Below, one piece after another: positions 21,523 through 30,263 of a stretch of 64,000 nucleotides of DNA. The position numbers were made by a program, and so were the translations under genes. Source of the DNA: Thauera aromatica K172 (GTDB taxonomy: Bacteria > Pseudomonadota > Gammaproteobacteria > Burkholderiales > Rhodocyclaceae); contig NZ_CP028339.1 in NCBI RefSeq assembly GCF_003030465.1, positions 2,604,001 through 2,668,000 of the forward strand, read 5' to 3'. The notes under the pieces were generated by a model that saw only the letters and a list, made by a program, of their open reading frames with translations, ran no database searches and was not told where the DNA came from. Numbering within the stretch: position 1 is the stretch's first letter; every line of letters starts with the position of its first letter.

Positions 21523-22698
21523 TCAGCGCACGAGCGAGACGCCGACCCGGACCTGCGGGTCATGGCGCTCATCGTAGCCGAGCAAGGTCTCGCCGTAGCC
21601 GCTCAGATACTGCAGGTGGGCAAAAGCGCCGACCCCGGAAAAGATGCTGCGCCGCAGCGGATAAGACAGGTCGAACTGGCGCCGCATGTAGCCCGCGGTG
21701 CCGCGGCGCAGGATCGCGCCCAGCATCAGGCCGTCGTCGCGGCCGAAACGCAGGCCGAGCTCGCCGTAGCCACGGTAGCGGGCGATGTCCGGATTGTCGT
21801 CGCGATCGAGATAGGTCCACACCTTGGGCTCAACCGCGAAGTAGCGACGACCGTCGGCCAGGTAGTAGCGCCCCTCCGCCTTCAGGAACAGCATGTCGAT
21901 GCTGCGCGAGGACGCCTCGTCCTTGCCGTTGGATTCATGCTCGTAGCCGCCGGACAGGGCCACCGAAGCGCCGTCCTCCGGGTCGCTCAGCATCCAGCGA
22001 TAGAACAGCGAAGGGCGGAAGCTGGTGTCGTGGAAAGGGCGGGAATCGGACTCCAGGTCCCACAGCGAAGTCTGGGTGAAACCGAAGTAGAGCCCGGTCT
22101 TCACCGGGAAGCGCTGATCGAGGACACCGTGGCCGTCGGTGAGGCGGTAGCGGAAGCTGAACTGAAAACGCGCCGACGCCGGGTCTTCACCACCGACGAG
22201 GAAATACATCGGCTCGTGAAAGCCGAACGCCGAAGGCGCCACCGGCTCGCTCGCGACGGTCTCGCGCGCGAGCGGCGCCATCGGCGCAACCGTGCCCGTA
22301 TGCTCGGTGTCGACCGCTGTGCGCGTGGCCGCGGCGGCATCGAGCAGCAGGCGGGCGGACGCCATGCCCTGCAAGGACAAGGTGGCGAAGCCGGTCACTT
22401 CCGCCGGCCAGCGCCCGGTGTAGCGGCGCTGCCGGCTGCGTGCATCGGCCGGCGCGGTGGCGGCGAGCTCGAGCGCGATGCGCGGACCGCCCCCGGGCAG
22501 TTCGATCAGGGCGGGCAGGCTTTCCGGCAACTCAGTGGCGCCCGGAGGGCCGACGACGATGACGTGGAACAGATCGCCCGGCACCACGCGCGGTTCGGTG
22601 GACGCGAGCAGCCAGTCGGAGGCCTGCACCGGCAGGACCTGCAGGGCGGCGGCGAGCAGCAGCGCCTGTGCGCCGCGGGCATGAAGTCTGCGTGGCAT
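21523..22698 (-). CDS. pldA: Outer-membrane phospholipase A-like protein
   Basis: This is a protein of about 391 residues with a signal peptide (ARGAQALLLAAALQVLPVQASD) and an N-terminal domain of about 150 residues, followed by an OMPLA-type barrel. The catalytic motif GYEHESNGKDE carries the His and Ser of the family, with YRGYGELGLR and GYGETLLGYDERH downstream and an aromatic-poor but beta-rich end (VGVSLVR). OMPLA hydrolyses phospholipids that reach the outer leaflet, keeping outer-membrane asymmetry. I start it at ATG 22698 after GGAAGG; the open frame to 22860 has no signal peptide. Confidence 0.88.
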   Translation of the reverse strand: MPRRLHARGAQALLLAAALQVLPVQASDWLLASTEPRVVPGDLFHVIVVGPPGATELPESLPALIELPGGGPRIALELAATAPADARSRQRRYTGRWPAEVTGFATLSLQGMASARLLLDAAAATRTAVDTEHTGTVAPMAPLARETVASEPVAPSAFGFHEPMYFLVGGEDPASARFQFSFRYRLTDGHGVLDQRFPVKTGLYFGFTQTSLWDLESDSRPFHDTSFRPSLFYRWMLSDPEDGASVALSGGYEHESNGKDEASSRSIDMLFLKAEGRYYLADGRRYFAVEPKVWTYLDRDDNPDIARYRGYGELGLRFGRDDGLMLGAILRRGTAGYMRRQFDLSYPLRRSIFSGVGAFAHLQYLSGYGETLLGYDERHDPQVRVGVSLVR

Positions 22699-22822
22699 CG
22701 CGATCCTTCCGGACTGCACCCAGGAAAAAGGGCAGCCATGATAGCGACTGCCCTGGCGGCGAACGGTGAGGATTCGTATCGCGGGCGGAGCGCGCCGCCC
22801 GCAGCGCCTCACCGGCAACGTT

Positions 22823-25120
22823 TCAGCGTACGCTCGCGCTGCGCGACGCGTGGGCGTCAACCACCGCCAGCGCGGTGATGTTGATCAACCGGCGCACGGT
22901 CGCTGACGGCGTCAGGATATGCACCGGCTGCGCGGCACCGAGCAGGATCGGCCCCACCGTGACGCCGTCGCCGTTGGCCATCTTCATCAGGTTGAAGGAG
23001 ATGTTGGCGGCGTCGAGGTTGGGCATCACCAGTAGGTTGGCTTCGCCGACGAGGGTCGAGTCCGGGTGGAGCTTGTCGCGGATCTCCTGCGACAGCGCAG
23101 CGTCGCCATGCATCTCGCCGTCGCAGTTCAGCTCGGGCGCAGTCGCGCGCAGGATCGCGCAGGCTTCGCGCATCTTGCGCGCCGAGGCCGAATTGGAGCT
23201 GCCGAAGTTGGAATGCGACAGCAGGGCCACGCTCGGTTCGATGCCGAAGCGGCGCAGCTCTTCGGCCGCCATGCGGGCGATGTCGGCGACTTCTTCGGCG
23301 CTCGGGTTCTCGTTCACGTAGGTGTCGGTGACCGCCAGCATGCGCTTGGTGAGCAGCAGCAGGTTCATCGCCGCGAACCGCTTCGCCCCCGGCGCCAGGC
23401 CGATGACGTCCTCGACCTGCTTGAGGTGGTAGTCGTAAGTGCCGTAGGTGCCGCACACCAGCGCGTCGGCGTCGCCGCTGCGCAGCAGCATCGCGCCGAT
23501 CAGCGTGGTGTCGCGGCGCATCTTGGCCTTGGCGATGTCGGGCGTCACGCCGTTGCGGCTCATCAGCCGGTAGTACTCGTTCCACAGATCGCGGTAGCGG
23601 GGGTCGAACTCGGGATTGACGACTTCGAAATCACGCCCGGCGGCGAGGTTGAGGCCGATCTTCTTGATCCGCATCTCGATCACGTCCGGACGCCCGATCA
23701 GGATCGGGCGGGCCAGGCCTTCGTCGAGGACCACGCGCACCGCGTGGAGCACGCGCGGGTCTTCGCCTTCCGCGTAGATCACCCGCTTGTGCTCGGCGGC
23801 AACGCGCTTGGCCGCCGAGAACACCGGCTTCATCAGCATCCCCGACTGGTACACGAAAGCGTTCAGGCTCGAGACATAGGCATCGAAATCCTCGATCGGC
23901 TTGGTCGCCACGCCGGACTCCATCGCCGCTTTCGCCACCGCCGGCGCGATCTTGACGATCAGGCGCGGATCGAACGGTTTCGGAATGATGTACTCGGGGC
24001 CGAAGCCCAGCTCCTGGCCGCCGTAGGCGCTGGCGACGATGTCGCTCGCCTCGGCTTCGGCCAGTTCGGCGATCGCCTTCACGCAGGCGAGCTTCATCTC
24101 CTCGTTGATCGTGGTCGCGCCGACATCGAGCGCGCCGCGGAAGATGAAGGGGAAGCACAGCACGTTGTTGACCTGGTTCGGGAAGTCCGAACGGCCGGTG
24201 GCGACGATGCAGTCGGAGCGCACGGCCTTGGCGTCGGCCGGCAGGATCTCGGGGTTGGGGTTGGCGAGGGCGAAGATCAGCGGCTTGTCGGCCATCTTCG
24301 CCACCATCTCGGGCTTGAGCACACCCGCGGTGGACAGGCCGAGGAAGACATCGGCGCCCGCGATGACGTCGCCCAGGGTGCGTGCCGCGGTCCGCTGCGC
24401 GTAGCGCGCCTTGGTCGGCTCCATGTTGGCCTCGCGGCCTTCATAGATCACGCCCTTCGAGTCGCACACGGTGATGTTCTCGCGCTTGAGGCCGACGCTC
24501 ACCATCAGGTCGAGGCAGGCGATCGCCGCCGCACCGGCGCCCGAGCACACCAGCTTGACCTGGCCGATGTCCTTGCCGACCACTTTCAGGCCGTTGATCA
24601 GGCCGGCGGAGGAAATGATCGCGGTGCCGTGCTGGTCGTCGTGGAAGACCGGAATCTTCATCCGCTCGCGCAGCTTCTTCTCGATGTAGAAGCACTCGGG
24701 CGCCTTGATGTCCTCGAGGTTGATGCCGCCCAGCGTGGGCTCGAGCGAAGCGATGATCTCGATCAGCTTGTCCGGGTCGTTCTCGGCGAGCTCGATGTCG
24801 AAGACGTCGATGTTGGCGAACTTCTTGAACAGGCAGCCCTTGCCTTCCATCACCGGCTTGGCCGCGAGCGGGCCGATGTTGCCCAGGCCAAGCACCGCGG
24901 TGCCGTTGGTGACGACGGCGACGAGATTACCGCGGCTGGTGAGTTCGAAGGCTTCGGCCGGTTCGGCGACGATCGCATCGCAAGCCGCGGCGACACCGGG
25001 CGAATACGCGAGCGCGAGGTCGCGCTGGTTGATGAGGCTCTTGGTCGGGACGACCGAAATCTTGCCGCGCGTCGGCGCGCGGTGGTAATCCAGCGCCGCA
25101 GCGATGAAATCCTGGTCCAT
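22823..25120 (-). CDS. maeB: NADP-dependent malic enzyme with C-terminal phosphotransacetylase-like domain
   Basis: This is a multimodular malic enzyme of about 765 residues converting malate to pyruvate and CO2. The N-terminal malic domain (about 1-165) carries YSPGVAAAC and [17 protein letters not shown]; the NAD(P) domain carries [13 protein letters not shown]; and the C-terminal third resembles phosphotransacetylase ([30 protein letters not shown]), which in MaeB proteins is regulatory. The ATG 25120 gives the usual N-terminus [14 protein letters not shown] after GAGAGG. It stands alone, downstream of the accessory block. Confidence 0.95.
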   Translation of the reverse strand: MDQDFIAAALDYHRAPTRGKISVVPTKSLINQRDLALAYSPGVAAACDAIVAEPAEAFELTSRGNLVAVVTNGTAVLGLGNIGPLAAKPVMEGKGCLFKKFANIDVFDIELAENDPDKLIEIIASLEPTLGGINLEDIKAPECFYIEKKLRERMKIPVFHDDQHGTAIISSAGLINGLKVVGKDIGQVKLVCSGAGAAAIACLDLMVSVGLKRENITVCDSKGVIYEGREANMEPTKARYAQRTAARTLGDVIAGADVFLGLSTAGVLKPEMVAKMADKPLIFALANPNPEILPADAKAVRSDCIVATGRSDFPNQVNNVLCFPFIFRGALDVGATTINEEMKLACVKAIAELAEAEASDIVASAYGGQELGFGPEYIIPKPFDPRLIVKIAPAVAKAAMESGVATKPIEDFDAYVSSLNAFVYQSGMLMKPVFSAAKRVAAEHKRVIYAEGEDPRVLHAVRVVLDEGLARPILIGRPDVIEMRIKKIGLNLAAGRDFEVVNPEFDPRYRDLWNEYYRLMSRNGVTPDIAKAKMRRDTTLIGAMLLRSGDADALVCGTYGTYDYHLKQVEDVIGLAPGAKRFAAMNLLLLTKRMLAVTDTYVNENPSAEEVADIARMAAEELRRFGIEPSVALLSHSNFGSSNSASARKMREACAILRATAPELNCDGEMHGDAALSQEIRDKLHPDSTLVGEANLLVMPNLDAANISFNLMKMANGDGVTVGPILLGAAQPVHILTPSATVRRLINITALAVVDAHASRSASVR

Positions 25121-25352
25121 GTATTTTCCCTCTCGGAAAGTGAGGTGCGTTATTCGTTGTTCGAAGTCGTTGTTCGAAGGGATGCCCCCGGTTTGCGCAG
25201 CAATCAGGAGGCTGCACACCGTCTCGTGTACGGGGCGCTCGGTGTCTTGATGTCGGGTTCGCGTTCAGGCGCCGGGCCCCTTGGACGCCTGCTCGCTTCC
25301 AGGCAGGCCGCGACCCGGTCGGCGACAGCGGCCGACGATGAACGCGGCCGAA

Positions 25353-25382
25353 AGTTTAGCGCAGCCGGCCCGCCTTTGACAC
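25353..25382 (-). promoter_or_regulatory. Possible maeB promoter in a gene-free gap
   Basis: On the minus strand GTGTCA, an 18-base spacer and TAAACT make a weak sigma70-like promoter about 230 bases upstream of maeB. It lies in the 355-base gap 25121-25475, which separates maeB from the accessory block and in which I see no gene or clear terminator. Confidence 0.3.
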
Positions 25383-25475
25383 AGCCAGCGCGGTCGCCCC
25401 CTCGGGGCAGGAGCATGAAAGCCGTTCCCTGCCGGCTGGCAGCATGCGGAAACGCACAGCGGCGAAAATCATGAA

Positions 25476-26750
25476 CTACGCGCCGGCCTTGTCCGCAACC
25501 CGGACCTGCGCTGCATCCAGGCCACGTTCAGCGGCGGCGCGATGCCACGCTTCGGCGGCGGCCGGATCGGCGGCCTCAATGCAGAATGCGTAATGATGCT
25601 GAGCCTTGCGGTGCCCCTGTTTCGCGGCGGTCTTGAGCAGAGCAGCCGCGTCCTGAGCCTTGCCCTCAGCCAGCAGGCGCCTGGCCAGCCGGTAGCATGC
25701 TTCGGCGTTACCGGCCCGCGCCGCATCCGCCAACCATGCGCGGGACCGCTCTCCGTCCGCCAGGGCGGCCAGCGCCAACCGGCACGCGGCACGGGCGTAG
25801 CCGGCCTCAGCTGCCCGCTCCAGCCAGTAGAACGCCTGGGCGCGTGCGCCAGCCTGCAACGCACGCTGGCCGAGTTCATGCTGCGCCCACGGAACGCCCA
25901 CCTCGGCCGCCTGGCGCAGGAAGCCGGTATTGCGGCCGACGTTGCGCCAGTCGATCGCCCCCTCGTCGCACCGAGCCCCAGCCGCACTTGCCAGCAGCAG
26001 GTCGAGGTCGTAGCCGATCAGGCGGTTTTCCGGACGCTTGCCAATCCAGTTGGCCACGAGCGGTCGCCACTCGGCCGGCAGGGTCGGCGGCAGTTCAGCC
26101 CGCTCCAGGCAGTGCGCCACCACCCGGTAGTCCGGATCGTGGATGGCATCGAAGCGATAAGGCTGGGCTGCAGTGGCCGCGTGGACGATCAACCAGCCGA
26201 GAGCGTAGAAATCGGTCGCAGGCCCATGGCGACCGTAATAACACTCGGGAGCGACAACATCCTGCTTGGCGCGGATGGTTTCGGCACGGCCGTCGCCGAA
26301 GGGTTCGGACACGCCCCAGTCGATCAGCACAAAGCGCTCGCCGTCCATCAGAAGGTTGGACGCCTTGATGTCCTTATGCAGCAGCTCCCGGTCATGAGCG
26401 ACGGCAAGCGTCGCCAATATCTGGCGAACCATGGCCGGCAAGACCGCAGCCGGCAGCGGTCCAGCGTCGCGCAGGCGCCTGTCTAGCCGCACACCCGGCG
26501 CCAGCTCGGTGACGATGCACAGGCGGCCACCGTCATCCCGGCCATGATCGAGCAGCCGAGGCGTGCCGCCACCCCCATCAACCAGCATCAACGCGGCGAT
26601 TTCACGCTCGAAGGTGTTCACATGAGTCGGATCGATGAACACTTTGAGCGCAGCCCCGTCCGGCGCGGCAGGGCCATGACAGAGAAACGCTTCCGCATAG
26701 CCCCCGCCACCGAGCCGGCGGTCCGGCGTCCAGGTGCCCAGCCGGCGCAT
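25476..26750 (-). CDS. Ser/Thr protein kinase with C-terminal Sel1-like repeats
   Basis: This is a 424-residue protein with an N-terminal protein-kinase domain (about 5-265). It has a glycine loop LGGGGYAEAF, the ATP-binding Lys in ALKVF (about 36), a catalytic LLHKDIKASNLLM (RD replaced by KD) and a metal motif IDWG in place of DFG. Residues about 270-410 are Sel1/TPR-like helical repeats (WAQHELGQRAL, ARAACRLALAAL, AEACYRLARRLL). It has no membrane segment. The ATG 26750 shares one base with the stop of the upstream gene (TGATG) and has a strong GGAGGAGGGGAG site. It ends the accessory block. Substrates are unknown; a role in regulating the secretion or modification genes upstream is an inference. 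Confidence 0.85.
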   Translation of the reverse strand: MRRLGTWTPDRRLGGGGYAEAFLCHGPAAPDGAALKVFIDPTHVNTFEREIAALMLVDGGGGTPRLLDHGRDDGGRLCIVTELAPGVRLDRRLRDAGPLPAAVLPAMVRQILATLAVAHDRELLHKDIKASNLLMDGERFVLIDWGVSEPFGDGRAETIRAKQDVVAPECYYGRHGPATDFYALGWLIVHAATAAQPYRFDAIHDPDYRVVAHCLERAELPPTLPAEWRPLVANWIGKRPENRLIGYDLDLLLASAAGARCDEGAIDWRNVGRNTGFLRQAAEVGVPWAQHELGQRALQAGARAQAFYWLERAAEAGYARAACRLALAALADGERSRAWLADAARAGNAEACYRLARRLLAEGKAQDAAALLKTAAKQGHRKAQHHYAFCIEAADPAAAEAWHRAAAERGLDAAQVRVADKAGA

Positions 26751-28639
26751 CAACTCCCCTCCTCCCTGCTTGCCTCGGCGCGTGCCCAATGCGGCAACAG
26801 CTTGGCGTAGAAAGACGCAACATGCTGAAGGGTATCAATGCGGAACCACTGGCGCGTATATTTAAAGCGGATGCCGCCCAGGGCAAGGCCCGGGTTGCGG
26901 GCGAAGTAGATGGATGCCTCCGTATTCACCAGATGCATCACCGCCCAGGCCGCGAGGCGGAGCGCCTGCCAGATCTGTTGCGCCTTCTCCGTCTCCCCGA
27001 TCTTGAGAGCCAATTCATAGGCGCCGAGCAGACCCTCGCAACGCGCACCATCGGCATAGGGATAATCGCCGAACTCGTAATGAAAGGCGCCAGCGTAATC
27101 GGGCCAGGGAGCCTCATCCACCTTGTACAGATGATCGATCATGCGGGCGGCGTCAGCGAATACGAAATCGGCATAGCGTGAGTCGCGCATTTCCGGAAAA
27201 TCCCATGATTCCATGATGCCCATCATCAGCCAGGAATCGGAGGGCACTGCCGTGTACTGCGCGACATGGACCGTCGGCCGTACGTCGATGAGGAACGCAA
27301 GCGCCCGATGCAGGCGTTCGACAAGATCCGCCCGGGTGGCCGAATCGGCCAGATGGAGATACTTGGCAAGCCCGCAGATGGCTTCCCCAGGATAGTAAAA
27401 TGAAAAACGGGGACCGTTCTCCGCTTCGGAGACAGGTTGATCCAGATAGATGTTGTAGTAGATGAACTCGCCGCTCGGTGTGACCTGATTGGCCAGGTGC
27501 CAGGCCAGCCGATCGGTCCAGGGCCGGTAACGCTCGTCGCCGGTCAGCAGCTGGTATTCGGCAAGCAGATAAAGGGCGATGCCGGATCCGCCCAGCTTGG
27601 ATTTCTTCTCGTGATAGACGAAAGCCCCCTCTCGACCACCGTAGTTCCGGACTTGCATCCGTGCAATCAGGAAGTCGATGGCCCGGCGGATATTTACCAA
27701 TGTGCTGCCACGCCTGGCGTATTTCTCGAAATAAACACAGGTCAGGCCGCCACCACCATGGCGCAGGATGTTGTAGAACGGGTTACGCTCCGGATCGCGC
27801 TTCGGGTGCTCGTGGTCGCGGCGCGAGTCAGCCGCCGCATCATAGTAGTAAAGGAAACGGCCGTCCTCCTCTTGGGTGCGGCGGATGTGATCGATCGCCA
27901 GTTCCACCGACCGCGCCACCTTCGCCTCCGTCAGTGGGCCGACCAGGGGATGGCCCCGGAACAGCCGGCACCAGCCGCCGGGCGCAGACACGTAGCTATC
28001 GGTACAGAAACGTTCGAATTTCGCCGTGCGCAGAGCCTGCTCTCCATGGACATTTTCCAGCCACGCCCGCACCTGTCCCATGGTCATGGTCGAGCGCACA
28101 TAGCCATCGCCTGGCGTGAAGATCTGCAGGCGGCCTGCAGCGTCACGGAACATGAATCCATCGATGCCGATCTCGAAATGTCGGTCGCCACGCTGCGTGG
28201 TGCCGACAGCGAAAAAATCCATCGGCCGCGGCGGTTCGACAACGAAATCCATCTGCACACGGAAGGGCTGCACCGCCAGCGCCCCAGCCCGTGAATGCGC
28301 CACCAGCCGGGCCAGCACCGTCGAGAAGGCAAGCTGCGCTCCCTCCCGGCTCGCCCGACTGGCAAGAATGCGCTTACAGCCAGGGGCATAGAGAATCAGG
28401 ATTAGACGGGCAAAGCGCTGCGGAAAGCTCGTAGCGACGAAGAGCCGGTCGATGGCCGCCGTATCGACGCTGCCCGCACGAATGGACGCTTCGATAGCGA
28501 CCATGAATGCACGATCGGCCTCCCCCGGTTCATACACCGGCAAGCGCGATTCCGGTGCTGCGTAATGGCGCGCGTCGCGGTGCCGGATATCCAGTCCCCG
28601 ATCTGACACGTCCAGCCTCCCGCTTGCCGTCGCCAGCAT
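26750..28639 (-). CDS. Alpha/alpha-toroid-like protein of unknown function
   Basis: This protein of about 629 residues matches no family I can name with confidence. Residues about 1-210 form a mixed domain (RLILILYAPGCKRIL, RVQMDFVVEP). Residues about 225-610 show repeated helical hairpins ending in short Gly/aromatic loops: EEDGRFLYYY, SGIALYLLAEYQLLTGDERY, FSFYYPGEAICGLAKYL, ADGARCEGLLGAYELA. This resembles six-hairpin toroids found in glycosidases, epimerases and cyclases. A catalytic site cannot be assigned. There is no signal peptide. ATG 28639 follows GAGGG; it lies 12 bases from the MurF-like ligase gene and overlaps the kinase gene, so the three are very likely cotranslated. Confidence 0.75.
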   Translation of the reverse strand: MLATASGRLDVSDRGLDIRHRDARHYAAPESRLPVYEPGEADRAFMVAIEASIRAGSVDTAAIDRLFVATSFPQRFARLILILYAPGCKRILASRASREGAQLAFSTVLARLVAHSRAGALAVQPFRVQMDFVVEPPRPMDFFAVGTTQRGDRHFEIGIDGFMFRDAAGRLQIFTPGDGYVRSTMTMGQVRAWLENVHGEQALRTAKFERFCTDSYVSAPGGWCRLFRGHPLVGPLTEAKVARSVELAIDHIRRTQEEDGRFLYYYDAAADSRRDHEHPKRDPERNPFYNILRHGGGGLTCVYFEKYARRGSTLVNIRRAIDFLIARMQVRNYGGREGAFVYHEKKSKLGGSGIALYLLAEYQLLTGDERYRPWTDRLAWHLANQVTPSGEFIYYNIYLDQPVSEAENGPRFSFYYPGEAICGLAKYLHLADSATRADLVERLHRALAFLIDVRPTVHVAQYTAVPSDSWLMMGIMESWDFPEMRDSRYADFVFADAARMIDHLYKVDEAPWPDYAGAFHYEFGDYPYADGARCEGLLGAYELALKIGETEKAQQIWQALRLAAWAVMHLVNTEASIYFARNPGLALGGIRFKYTRQWFRIDTLQHVASFYAKLLPHWARAEASREEGS

Positions 28640-28651
28640 CAAAACCCTCTT

Positions 28652-30094
28652 TCAGTAGAGTTGTTCCGCAGGACCATCGCCCGCACGCCGCAAGGCTTCC
28701 GCAAGCACGTCGAGGCGGGCCGGCGGATCGGCGCGCAGAAATATCATGTCGTTCTCACGCATGTCCGCCAGCAGTTCGTCACGGATATCCGCCGGGATGG
28801 CCGCGTGCCGATGCCAGCCGATCGAGGCGGGCAGCGCTGCGCGATGCTGCATGAAATCCTTGATGGTATAAAGCCGGTCGATACCGGCAGCAGCCATCAG
28901 CGTCTGCATCTTCGGATAATCGACCACCATACCGGGATTGTCTTCGATGTCGAACAATTCGCTCATGACAACGATCTTGCGTCCGCCCGGACCGGGCCGC
29001 AACCGGGACATCAACTCGAACATCGCCTCGAACCCTCTCAATTCGGCACGCGTGCTCTGGTCATAGATAAAGAAACTGCTGCATCCCAGAGGCACCCGAT
29101 AGAGATTGCCGCTGCTGCCGAAGTGGCGATAGCCGGCATATTCGGCAACGCAGGCCGCCAGGTCTGCACCCAGCAGCCGCGCCTGGAGCAGGACACCCAC
29201 CGAAGTCAGTGGCGCATAGCACTCCAGCAACGGCAGATCGTAGGCGATGCGCTCGCCGAGGATCTCCGCCTCCACGCGCCAGCCCATCCCCTCGAAGCGG
29301 GCCGAAAGCAGGCGCCCGGCGGAACCGGGTGCCGAACCAAAAACCAGCACCTCACACGCGGAACACTCGGCGACGGCTGTCCGCAAGCCTGGAAACTCGA
29401 CATCATCCCCGTTCAGCAGACAGCGGCCTCCCGGCCGCAATCCGGCCGTCACCTCCGCCTTGTTGTGCAGCAGCCTGTCCATCGAACGATGGGATTTGAG
29501 ATGTTCGGGTGCAATGCCGGTAATGACACAGAAATCGGGCCTCACGAAGAAGGCCCGGTCGCGCCCAATCCGACGCCCCGGCACCGCCACCTCGACGATG
29601 AACACCCGTGCGTCCCTGGTCAGAGAAGCGATGGCGCGCAGCACCGGCAGTTCCTTGTTGGCACTGCCAAGGTAGGCATGAACAGGGATCTGATTTCGAA
29701 TGAGATGATGGAGCTGGTTCTTGAACCCCGTCTTGCCGTGGGATCCGGTAACCAGCACGCGACTGCCGTCGAACTTGAGGCTTGCACCAGTTGCCAAATC
29801 CTGAAGCGCCTTCTCCGTATCGGCCACCTCGAGCAAGGGGTGGCGTGCATCCGGAATTGCGCCTTTCGGCACCAACGCCGCAGCAGCTCCCTGGCAAAAG
29901 GCACGCTCGATCGACTCCGCAGCCACGCCAGCCGCCGCGCCTTCACGCGGCAGATAAACAAAGAGATCACCAGCAGTGACATAAGGCAGGTAGAAATGGA
30001 TTCCGGAAAGACGTAATCCATCTGCCGGCAGGTGACGCCAGCGCCCACCTGTCAGGTGCGCCATCTCGCGCAGACTCAGTAGCAACCGGGGCAT
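28652..30094 (-). CDS. Mur ligase family protein (MurF-like)
   Basis: This is an ATP-dependent carboxylate-amine ligase-like protein of about 480 residues. With the start at 30094, an N-terminal domain (LREMAHLTGGRW, 8-19) precedes the P-loop VTGSHGKTG (about 115-123; Mur ligases usually have GTNGKT). Then come FIVEVA, CVITGIAPEHL with a catalytic-type Glu-His, NKAEV with the Lys often carbamylated in Mur ligases, and LLNGDD. The C-terminal domain contains RKIVVMSELFDIED, comparable to MurF's GDMLELG. It lies outside any cell-wall cluster, next to the acidic repeat protein. The start is uncertain: ATG 30112, GTG 30097 and ATG 30094 are possible. Its substrate is unknown. Confidence 0.82.
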   Translation of the reverse strand: MPRLLLSLREMAHLTGGRWRHLPADGLRLSGIHFYLPYVTAGDLFVYLPREGAAAGVAAESIERAFCQGAAAALVPKGAIPDARHPLLEVADTEKALQDLATGASLKFDGSRVLVTGSHGKTGFKNQLHHLIRNQIPVHAYLGSANKELPVLRAIASLTRDARVFIVEVAVPGRRIGRDRAFFVRPDFCVITGIAPEHLKSHRSMDRLLHNKAEVTAGLRPGGRCLLNGDDVEFPGLRTAVAECSACEVLVFGSAPGSAGRLLSARFEGMGWRVEAEILGERIAYDLPLLECYAPLTSVGVLLQARLLGADLAACVAEYAGYRHFGSSGNLYRVPLGCSSFFIYDQSTRAELRGFEAMFELMSRLRPGPGGRKIVVMSELFDIEDNPGMVVDYPKMQTLMAAAGIDRLYTIKDFMQHRAALPASIGWHRHAAIPADIRDELLADMRENDMIFLRADPPARLDVLAEALRRAGDGPAEQLY

Positions 30095-30263
30095 CACAGC
30101 GGGGCACTCCATCCTTGAACTCGGCAAGGGGATTCAACTCCAGCAGCAGATCCGCCGTCCGTGAAACCGTTCAACTTCCACTTCAGGGAAAGCAGTGGCG
30201 GAACCCCTTTTACAGGCGGCCCCGCCCCTCCATCTGGAAAAATCGACTCAACCCATCGCCGGA

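Noticed and set aside
17078-21577. A 1499-codon plus-strand open frame opposite dnaE
   Set aside because: It is antisense to an unmistakable dnaE and qor; long antisense frames are expected from the GC-rich codon bias.
23066-25474. A long plus-strand open frame opposite maeB
   Set aside because: It is a shadow of maeB with no recognisable domain or ribosome site.
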